A stretch of 64,000 nucleotides of DNA, taken from Bacillota bacterium (lineage in GTDB: Bacteria > Bacillota > Clostridia > Lachnospirales > Lachnospiraceae). The DNA lies in NCBI GenBank assembly GCA_023420935.1, contig JAEZUR010000039.1, positions 46,439 through 110,438 on the forward strand, in the 5' to 3' direction. The notes beneath the pieces are model-generated. The model was not told where the DNA came from, did no database searches, and worked only from the letters and a program-made list of their open reading frames with translations. Positions 9,295 to 16,326 of this stretch are shown one piece after another. Both the position numbers and the translations under genes were made by a program. The first letter of the stretch is position 1. Every line of letters begins with the position of its first letter.

Positions 9295-10431
9295 TTAATT
9301 ATTAGAAGGTATCTGTTCACCCTGAACCGACACTTGTGGTGTGGAAGAAGGTGTAACAGATGGAGTGATCTCTGGAACTGGCGTCTCGGATGGGAATGGA
9401 GTATCAGTTGGTTCTTCCACTGGTTCTAGTGTTGGAATAGGGGTATGGGTTGGTTTTGGTGTCTTTACTGGCTTTGTTGGCTTTTCTGTAGGAGCTGGTT
9501 CTTTCGTTGGAACAGGAGTAACGGTTGGAGTTACAGAAGGAAGTGGAGTTGGTGTAGTTGTTGGCTCAACGGTTTCTTCTGTCTCTTCTAAATCTTCGTT
9601 ATCTACGTCAATTACAGTTCCATAAGAATCATCTTCTACTAATACAGCACTTGGAGTATAGTTATAATACTCTTCTAAGGTCAAGTCATGTTCATATAGG
9701 TAAGCTGCAAGTGGCTTCCCAACATAACGAATATGCCAAGGTTCATAGGAATACCCAGTAATATCACATTTGTCTTCTGGATAACGTATGATAAAACCAA
9801 ATCGATAACAATTATCCTCCAACCATTTACTTTCTGGCGTAGCAGCGAAACCTTCATCAAGACGATTGTTTACAGAGATGGTAGAAACATCCATGGATAA
9901 GCCAGTCTGATGTTCACTGAATCCAGGTTTTGCTGAATATAGATTGGTGTGCTCAATACCCATCGTACGAACATTATCCGTATAAATTTCATTTTGTCTG
10001 GCATACGAACGATAACCGGAAATTCCATAAAGAATCAGACCATCATCCTCTGCATCTGCAAATAAATCTTCTAAAGCATGTGCAGCTTCTTTACGCAGCA
10101 TGCGTTTGTCATCATGGTAATTAATATTAAATAGTACGTCGGGCTCAATTAAATCCTCTGGAACATAATCAGAAGGAAGCGAGTACTCTTTGTTAACTAG
10201 TACAGTAATACTGTTAGGTCTTTTATCTATAGTGGTAGCATTCTCAGTAATTACGGCTGTTTGGTCGTTTGAAGTCATAGTTACACCATCCTCAGTCGAC
10301 GTAGTATCTTCATTATAATAATATTCGTCATTATTATAAGTGTTACTAGCTTGTGAGTAAGAAGTAATTGAGCTATAAACAGCAAAACAAAGTATTAAAA
10401 CCGTACCTGAAACTATTAATATCTTTTTCAT
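9295..10431 (-). CDS. D-alanyl-D-alanine carboxypeptidase, VanY/M15B type, with Pro/Thr-rich tail
   Basis: Extracytoplasmic zinc peptidase that trims D-Ala from peptidoglycan stem peptides. A signal anchor is at residues 3-22. The M15 zinc site is complete: H174 and D181 in SEHQTGLSMD, and E230-PW-H233 in the EPWHIRYVG motif. A long Pro/Thr/Glu-rich tail (about residues 285-378, many TPTP/TPVP units) follows the catalytic domain; such low-complexity tails often span the cell wall, which is unusual at the C-terminus of a VanY enzyme. The acidic Asn/Tyr/Asp/Glu stretch after the signal is a second linker. An inverted repeat surrounds its likely -10 box at 10481-10486. Confidence 0.9.
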   Translation of the reverse strand: MKKILIVSGTVLILCFAVYSSITSYSQASNTYNNDEYYYNEDTTSTEDGVTMTSNDQTAVITENATTIDKRPNSITVLVNKEYSLPSDYVPEDLIEPDVLFNINYHDDKRMLRKEAAHALEDLFADAEDDGLILYGISGYRSYARQNEIYTDNVRTMGIEHTNLYSAKPGFSEHQTGLSMDVSTISVNNRLDEGFAATPESKWLEDNCYRFGFIIRYPEDKCDITGYSYEPWHIRYVGKPLAAYLYEHDLTLEEYYNYTPSAVLVEDDSYGTVIDVDNEDLEETEETVEPTTTPTPLPSVTPTVTPVPTKEPAPTEKPTKPVKTPKPTHTPIPTLEPVEEPTDTPFPSETPVPEITPSVTPSSTPQVSVQGEQIPSNN

Positions 10432-10452
10432 AGGACTCCTCTGTTTTATAGT

Positions 10453-10499
10453 AAACTACATATGGTAAAACAACAATTTCATTATACCACATATAGTTT
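10453..10499 (-). promoter_or_regulatory. Inverted repeat around the -10 of the VanY-like gene
   Basis: Arms at 10453-10466 and 10486-10499 match at 12 of 14 positions. On the minus strand a TATAAT (complement of 10481-10486) lies between them, 50 bases before the ATG. No T-run follows, so an operator or mRNA hairpin is more likely than a terminator for pncB. Confidence 0.4.
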
Positions 10500-10560
10500 A
10501 AAAATCTACAGAAAAGTTGAAATTTCTACACAAAATCAAATAAAAATTGTAAATGTATGC

Positions 10561-12012
10561 TTAATTGTTGCTATTGTATGTGTCAAGTAACTGATTCTTC
10601 ATGGTCCAAAGCTCTTTGGATAAATCCACATAAACATCATGTGGGTTTACTAAACGTCTTGTTTCATCCCATAAAGTATCCAATTCTTCCTTACAATACT
10701 CACGTATTTCCATCACGCTTGGAGATTCATATACACATTGGCCATTTTTAAAGATTGGCATTAAGATTTCGCGGATGGTATAGGTCCCTGGTTTTAAGAA
10801 GGTTTTCTTCCATGTTGAGATTGGATCAAATAACAATAAAGAATTTTCTTCGGAGTATTCTTCGCCAACCAAGGAAATAAGATCCGCTTTAATTTTTCCG
10901 GTCTCTTTTTCGTAGATTCTAAAGATAGTTTTATTCCCTGGGTTTGTTATCTTCCATTGATTTTCAGAAAGTTTAATCTTCGGAATGAACACTCCGTCCT
11001 TTTCAATGGCAGCTAATTTATATACACCACCAAAGGATGGGCAATCCTTTGATGTAATAAGATTGGTTCCAACCCCCCAGGAGTTAATAGCAGCCCCTTG
11101 GGTTTTTAAAGAATCAATCAGGTATTCATCGAGGTCACTTGACGCGCAGATGACTGCATCTTCAAAACCTGCTTGATCTAACATCTTTCTTGCTTTTTTA
11201 GATAGGTATGCTAAATCTCCGCTATCAAGTCGTATACCATATGATTTTGGCATGTTACCTTCTCGTCTTAATTCGGTAAATACTTGAATTGCATGGGGAA
11301 CACCGGATCGAAGTGTATCATACGTATCCACTAATAAAGTAGTATTGGATGGATAAAGTTCAGCATATTTACGAAATGCAGTTAACTCATCTTCAAAACT
11401 CATAATCCAACTATGAGCATGTGTTCCGAGGGCTGGTATTCCATATTTCTTGGCGCAAAGGACATTGCTAGTTCCAATACATCCGCCAATCACAGCAGCT
11501 CTAGCACCTAATGTACCAGCATCTGGCCCCTGTGCACGTCTAAGACCAAACTCCATGACACCTTCCCCTCTAGCAGCAAAACAAACTCTTGAAGCCTTGG
11601 TGGCAATTAAACTTTGATGATTGATGATATTCAAAATAGCAGTTTCAATTAGCTGAGCTTCCATAATAGGAGCGACTACCTTGACTAATGGCTCCATTGG
11701 AAATACTACTGTTCCTTCAGGAACTGCATAAATATCACCTGTAAAATGAAATCCTGCCAGATAATCTAAAAAGTCCTCGTCGAACATGTTAAGACTACGT
11801 AGATAAGCGATATCATCATAGTTGAAATTAAGGCTTTTAATATAATCAATTACCTGCTCTAATCCAGCACAGACAGCATAACCGCTCCCGGATGGATTAG
11901 TTCGGTAAAATGCATCAAACACAACTGTTTCATTGGTTTTATTCTTAAAATACCCTTGCATCATAGTTAATTCATAAAAATCGGTTAATAGTGTTAAATT
12001 TTCATTACTCAT
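10561..12012 (-). CDS. pncB: Nicotinate phosphoribosyltransferase
   Basis: Cytoplasmic enzyme of the Preiss-Handler NAD salvage route: nicotinate + PRPP (+ATP) to nicotinate mononucleotide. Recognised by NLTLLTDFYELTMMQGYF at the start, FDAFYRTNPSGSGYAVCAGLEQ, EFGLRRAQGPDAG and GIRLDSGDLAYLSKKAR (phosphate-binding region). A 29-residue upstream extension is open, but ATG at 12012 has GATAGGAG ten bases upstream and matches the family N-terminus, giving 483 aa. Its promoter (12152-12180 complement) shares a -10 region with that of the T-box/ileS transcript. The NAD repressor NiaR is encoded at 48291, so NAD control is possible, though I saw no NiaR-like site here. Confidence 0.95.
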   Translation of the reverse strand: MSNENLTLLTDFYELTMMQGYFKNKTNETVVFDAFYRTNPSGSGYAVCAGLEQVIDYIKSLNFNYDDIAYLRSLNMFDEDFLDYLAGFHFTGDIYAVPEGTVVFPMEPLVKVVAPIMEAQLIETAILNIINHQSLIATKASRVCFAARGEGVMEFGLRRAQGPDAGTLGARAAVIGGCIGTSNVLCAKKYGIPALGTHAHSWIMSFEDELTAFRKYAELYPSNTTLLVDTYDTLRSGVPHAIQVFTELRREGNMPKSYGIRLDSGDLAYLSKKARKMLDQAGFEDAVICASSDLDEYLIDSLKTQGAAINSWGVGTNLITSKDCPSFGGVYKLAAIEKDGVFIPKIKLSENQWKITNPGNKTIFRIYEKETGKIKADLISLVGEEYSEENSLLLFDPISTWKKTFLKPGTYTIREILMPIFKNGQCVYESPSVMEIREYCKEELDTLWDETRRLVNPHDVYVDLSKELWTMKNQLLDTYNSNN

Positions 12013-12127
12013 ATAATGTGGACTCCTATCTGCATGAAAAGTGCTCTGACTTGGCATGGTAATCAAATACATAATGCATCTTACAACAATCCATGTCAAG
12101 AGTCTTTCTGTAAAACTGTTCTTCTAG

Positions 12128-12156
12128 TTGACAATTTTTCATATTTATACTATTAT
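12128..12156 (+). promoter_or_regulatory. Sigma-A promoter of the T-box/ileS transcript
   Basis: TTGACA (12128-12133), spacer of exactly 17 and TATTAT (12151-12156). The start of transcription would be near 12163, which fits the beginning of the T-box leader. Confidence 0.75.
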
Positions 12157-12180
12157 AAACGAGATAGTGACAAAAAACAA
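12152..12180 (-). promoter_or_regulatory. pncB promoter overlapping the ileS promoter
   Basis: On the minus strand TTGTTT (complement of 12175-12180), a 17-base spacer and TATAAT (complement of 12152-12157). The -10 coincides with the plus-strand TATTAT at 12151-12156, giving one near-symmetric element that fires both ways. Confidence 0.5.
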
Positions 12181-12460
12181 TGATGGAGACAGTAAGAATC
12201 TAAGCCAATGGCTGTACAAACGTCAAAGTGAGTCGGGATTAGTGGGAACCCGGTACAAGTAGTGGATTAAGAAGATCACTCCTAAGTTGCAAGTTGAACA
12301 CAGATTATGGATGAAATGGAAGTATTCTGTAATTAAACTGCGCCGGGACCCACCGTTATATGGGTAACATATAAAAGTCCTTGACGGAGTATGTAAATAG
12401 GTGGTATAAATGAAGGCATTCGCTCTCATCCTGTTTAAGGATGGGAGCTTTCTTATTTTC
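12163..12460 (+). promoter_or_regulatory. T-box riboswitch leader (isoleucyl-tRNA synthetase)
   Basis: T-box leader that senses uncharged tRNA and lets transcription continue into ileS. The conserved T-box core is seen as AATAGGTGGTATAA (12397-12410). The UGGN element reads TGGT, whose last base is complementary to the A discriminator expected in tRNA-Ile. It is followed directly by a ten-pair terminator hairpin. Stem I elements (GGAGACAGTAAGAA near 12185) lie upstream. A candidate specifier ATC (Ile) occurs at 12275-12277 but I have not proven its position by folding. The rest of the T-box consensus after GGTGGTA is divergent. Confidence 0.8.
12422..12459 (+). terminator. T-box intrinsic terminator
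   Basis: GCTCTCATCC (12422-12431) pairs fully (one G-T) with GGATGGGAGC (12439-12448), loop of seven, then a T-rich run. It is the regulated terminator of the leader. Confidence 0.85.
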
Positions 12461-12485
12461 TGAGGTAAATTGAGGGGGTATTGGT

Positions 12486-12672
12486 CATGAATATGGTCTC
12501 CTATAGATTCAGCTTGGCCGCCTTACCTTCCTAGGCATATTCGCTTTTGAGCCTCAGGGCGTGTCAGAATTGCCGCTTAAGCGGGCGTCAATTCTGACTG
12601 AGTCTCAAGTCGAATATAGACGCCGTCGTCAGCCGGTCGACCCAGCTGAATCTATAGGAGACCATATTCATG
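12486..12672. repeat. Long hairpin A, 187 nt, in the ileS leader
   Basis: A perfect 29-base inverted repeat (12486-12514 with 12644-12672) encloses a 129-base interior. The interior is itself partly self-complementary (ATATTCG, TTGAG..CTCAG, GTCAGAATTG blocks in register). It is GC-richer than its surroundings. It sits between the T-box terminator and ileS, has no ORF of note, no T-run and no visible target-site duplication. Confidence 0.8.
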
Positions 12673-13068
12673 GGATATACGTTGTGCAATGTAACTATTA
12701 AAGTGTAACTTAAAAAGTAGAAATGTGTGAAGTTGTAAGTGACTTATTTAAAGTAAGATGTAATAATGCAAGGAAATAATAAGTAAGGGAAACGAAAATC
12801 AATTACGTAATATAAGTAAGAAAAAATTAGGAATAAAGATTTTAGACAAGAATATGTAAAGAAATTATAAGTAAAGTAACAAAAAGTAAGAAGATAAAAT
12901 AGGTATGACAAAAATTAGTTAGGTAAGATAAGTGAGTTATGAATGGGTTACTAATAATATAGAAATTCGTTAAGTTACAATGTTATTTATTATTAAAAAT
13001 TATATAAATCATAAACTACGTTCCAGTAGTTAAAACTAAGAGATTAAGAAATATAAGGAGGAAATTAT
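12673..13068 (+). other. C-poor untranslated stretch before ileS
   Basis: No gene is seen here. The plus strand is nearly free of C: by hand count 12721-12960 holds 9 C against 47 G. GTAAG / AAGTAAG words recur many times with no fixed period. Stops occur in all plus-strand frames. Only the last 15 bases, with the AGGAGG site at 13056, are clearly functional. Confidence 0.6.
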
Positions 13069-16000
13069 ATGTACGAAAAAGTGGCTACGAATCTGAATTT
13101 TGTGGATCGTGAGAAGAATGTGGAGAAGTTTTGGAAAGATAATCAGATTTTTGAGAAGAGTATTGACTCTAGGAAAGAAGGGGAGACTTATACGTTTTAT
13201 GATGGACCTCCTACTGCCAATGGTAAGCCTCATATTGGGCATGTGTTAACTAGGGTTATTAAGGATATGATTCCTAGATATAGAACTATGAAAGGTTATA
13301 TGGTTCCTAGAAAGGCTGGATGGGATACTCATGGTCTTCCTGTTGAGCTTGAAGTTGAGAAATTACTTGGACTGGATGGGAAAGAACAGATTGAAGAATA
13401 TGGTTTAGAACCATTTATTGATAAGTGTAAGGAAAGCGTTTGGAAATACAAAGGGATGTGGGAAGATTTCTCTAGTACCGTTGGTTTCTGGGCGGATATG
13501 GATAATCCATATGTTACTTATGATAATAATTTTATCGAGTCCGAATGGTGGGCGTTAAAGCAAATCTGGGAGAAACAATTACTTTATAAAGGTTATAAAA
13601 TTGTACCTTATTGCCCTAGATGTGGAACGCCTTTATCAAGTCACGAGGTAGCACAAGGATATAAGGATGTTAAGGAAAAATCTGTTATTGCAAAATTCCG
13701 AGTAAAAAATGCGGAAAATGAGTATATTTTAGCATGGACAACAACTCCTTGGACACTTCCATCTAACGTGGCACTTTGCGTGAATCCAAATGAAACTTAT
13801 GTTAAAGTAAGTGTACAGACTGACGCAAAAGGTGATGTAGTCAAAGAAGGAGAAGAAGAAACTGCTGTTGGTACAGAAACATATATCTTGGCAGAGGCTT
13901 TACTTTCTGTGATTGAAGGAAAATATAGTATAGAAGAATCTTATACGGGAAAAGATTTAGAGTATAAGGAATATGAGCCTTTATTTGAATATGCTTGTGA
14001 CAAAGACGATCATGGTAAAGTGGGAAATAAAAAAGCATTTTTTGTTACTTGTGATACTTACGTTACACTATCCGATGGTACTGGTGTGGTTCATATTGCA
14101 CCTGCATTCGGTGAGGATGATGCAAATGTAGGACGTAAATACGATCTTCCATTTGTTCAGTTAGTAGATGAAAAAGGTGAGATGAAACCAGAAGTAACTG
14201 ACTTTGCAGGATTATTCTGCAAAAAAGCAGATGAAGGTATTCTTCGTTTATTAGGCGAGAAGAAATTACTATTTAAAGTATTAAAATTTGAACACAGCTA
14301 TCCATTCTGCTGGAGATGTGATACTCCATTAATTTACTATGCAAGAGAATCTTGGTTTATTAAAATGACAGCGGTAAAAGAAGATTTAATCCGCAATAAT
14401 AACACCATTAACTGGATTCCAGAAAGTATCGGTAAAGGTCGTTTTGGCGACTGGCTGGAAAATGTACAGGATTGGGGTATTAGCCGTAATCGTTATTGGG
14501 GAACTCCATTAAACGTATGGGAATGTGAGTGTGGACATATGCATTCTGTTGGAAGTATAGCTGAATTAAAGCAGTTATCCGATAACTGTCCAGATAATAT
14601 CGAACTTCACCGTCCATTTATAGATGAAGTAACCATAGCTTGTCCTCACTGTGGAAAACAGATGCATCGTGTGCCAGAAGTAATTGACTGCTGGTTTGAT
14701 TCTGGAGCTATGCCATTTGCACAACATCATTATCCATTTGAAAATGAAGACTTATTTAAAGCACAATTTCCTGCTAACTTTATCTCAGAAGCGGTGGATC
14801 AGACTAGAGGATGGTTCTATTCCTTGTTAGCGATCTCCACTTTAGTATTTAACGAAGCACCATATAAAAATGTAATTGTACTTGGCCATGTACAGGATGA
14901 AAATGGACAAAAAATGTCTAAATCAAAAGGAAATGCAGTGGATCCATTTGATGCATTAGATGAATATGGTGCAGATGCAATTCGTTGGTATTTCTATGTG
15001 AATAGTGCTCCTTGGTTACCAAATCGTTTCCACGGTAAGGCAGTGGTAGAAGGACAGCGTAAGTTCATGGGAACATTATGGAATACCTACGCATTTTTCG
15101 TATTATACGCGAATATAGATAACTTTGATGCAACAAAATATACGTTAGATTACGATAAACTTCCAGTCATGGATAAATGGTTATTATCAAAATTAAATAC
15201 CGTAGTAAAAACAGTAGATGAGAATTTAAATGATTATAAGATTCCAGAAAGTGCAAGAGCTCTGCAGGAATTTGTAGATGAAATGAGTAACTGGTATGTA
15301 AGACGTGGTAGAGAACGTTTCTGGGCAAAAGGAATGGAACAGGATAAAATTAACGCTTATATGACATTATATACAGCATTAGTAACAATCTGCAAAACTG
15401 CAGCTCCAATGATTCCATTTATGACAGAAGATATTTACCGTAACTTAGTATGCAATCTTGATAAAACAGCACCGGAAAGTATTCATTTATGTGATTTCCC
15501 AGCATACAACCAGGCCTGGATTGACGAAAAGTTAGAAAGAGATATGGAGCAGGTACTTGATATTGTTGTACTTGGTCGTGCTTGTAGAAACACAGCTAAT
15601 ATCAAAAATAGACAACCAATTCAAAAAATGTATGTAAAAGCGGAGGAAACTTTATCTGATTTTTATACTAAAATAATAAAAGAAGAGTTAAATGTAAAGG
15701 AAGTTGTATTTACCAATGATGTAAGAGACTTTACTTCTTATGGATTTAAACCACAACTTAAAACTCTTGGTAAACGATTTGGAAAACAATTAAATGCATT
15801 AAAAGAAGTATTAGGTAATATAGATGGTAATCAGGCTATGGATGAAATCAATGAAACTGGTAAATTAACCATTACATTAGATGGTGTAGCAGAAATTCTT
15901 GAAAAAGAGGATTTATTAATTGAAGCAGCTCAGAAAGAAGGCTATGTATCTGATTCAGATCATGGTATTACAGTTATTCTTGATACAAATCTAACAGATG

Positions 16001-16260
16001 AACTGTTAGAAGAAGGTTATGTACTTGAAATAATCAGCAAGATTCAAACTATGCGTAAAGATGCAGGATTTGAAGTTATGGATCATATTATCATCTCTCA
16101 AGAAGGCAATGATAAAGTAAAAGCTATCTTAGAAAAGAATGTTAATACCATCAATGGAAAAGTACTTGCTGATAATATTGTATATGGTCAGGCAAAAGGC
16201 TTTGTGAAAGAATGGAACATTAATGGGGAAGATGTAACATTAGGTGTAGAGAAGATCTAA
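13069..16260 (+). CDS. ileS: Isoleucyl-tRNA synthetase
   Basis: Charges tRNA-Ile with isoleucine. Class I motifs are visible: GKPHIGHVLT (HIGH motif, about residue 52) and KMSKSKGN (KMSKS). The editing domain carries WTTTPWTLPSN. The C-terminal anticodon-binding region is present; the protein (1063 aa) is of the longer clostridial/eukaryote-like IleRS type with a C-terminal extension. Zn-type Cys pairs (CPRCGTP; CECGHMH; CPHCGKQ) occur. AGGAGG precedes the ATG. Expression is controlled by the T-box leader some 600 bases upstream. The first 100 or so codons prefer G/T at third positions (GAG, AAG, CCT, GTT), unlike the rest of the gene. Confidence 0.98.
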   Translation: MYEKVATNLNFVDREKNVEKFWKDNQIFEKSIDSRKEGETYTFYDGPPTANGKPHIGHVLTRVIKDMIPRYRTMKGYMVPRKAGWDTHGLPVELEVEKLLGLDGKEQIEEYGLEPFIDKCKESVWKYKGMWEDFSSTVGFWADMDNPYVTYDNNFIESEWWALKQIWEKQLLYKGYKIVPYCPRCGTPLSSHEVAQGYKDVKEKSVIAKFRVKNAENEYILAWTTTPWTLPSNVALCVNPNETYVKVSVQTDAKGDVVKEGEEETAVGTETYILAEALLSVIEGKYSIEESYTGKDLEYKEYEPLFEYACDKDDHGKVGNKKAFFVTCDTYVTLSDGTGVVHIAPAFGEDDANVGRKYDLPFVQLVDEKGEMKPEVTDFAGLFCKKADEGILRLLGEKKLLFKVLKFEHSYPFCWRCDTPLIYYARESWFIKMTAVKEDLIRNNNTINWIPESIGKGRFGDWLENVQDWGISRNRYWGTPLNVWECECGHMHSVGSIAELKQLSDNCPDNIELHRPFIDEVTIACPHCGKQMHRVPEVIDCWFDSGAMPFAQHHYPFENEDLFKAQFPANFISEAVDQTRGWFYSLLAISTLVFNEAPYKNVIVLGHVQDENGQKMSKSKGNAVDPFDALDEYGADAIRWYFYVNSAPWLPNRFHGKAVVEGQRKFMGTLWNTYAFFVLYANIDNFDATKYTLDYDKLPVMDKWLLSKLNTVVKTVDENLNDYKIPESARALQEFVDEMSNWYVRRGRERFWAKGMEQDKINAYMTLYTALVTICKTAAPMIPFMTEDIYRNLVCNLDKTAPESIHLCDFPAYNQAWIDEKLERDMEQVLDIVVLGRACRNTANIKNRQPIQKMYVKAEETLSDFYTKIIKEELNVKEVVFTNDVRDFTSYGFKPQLKTLGKRFGKQLNALKEVLGNIDGNQAMDEINETGKLTITLDGVAEILEKEDLLIEAAQKEGYVSDSDHGITVILDTNLTDELLEEGYVLEIISKIQTMRKDAGFEVMDHIIISQEGNDKVKAILEKNVNTINGKVLADNIVYGQAKGFVKEWNINGEDVTLGVEKI

Positions 16261-16326
16261 TTCCCTCTTACTGAAGTTTGGTGATGGACGAAAATCCAAG
16301 AGTTGCTGTAGAAGGAGGACGTTATA

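Noticed and set aside
9341..9625. Long plus-strand ORF rich in Gly/Val/Ser
   Set aside because: It is the antisense of the Pro/Thr-rich repeats of the VanY-like gene; no ribosome site.
12223..12429. Minus-strand ORF of 68 codons
   Set aside because: It lies wholly inside the T-box leader and has no ribosome site.
12486..12672. Hairpin A as an ordinary terminator or transposon end pair
   Set aside because: No T-run follows, no transposase is near and no flanking duplication is visible.
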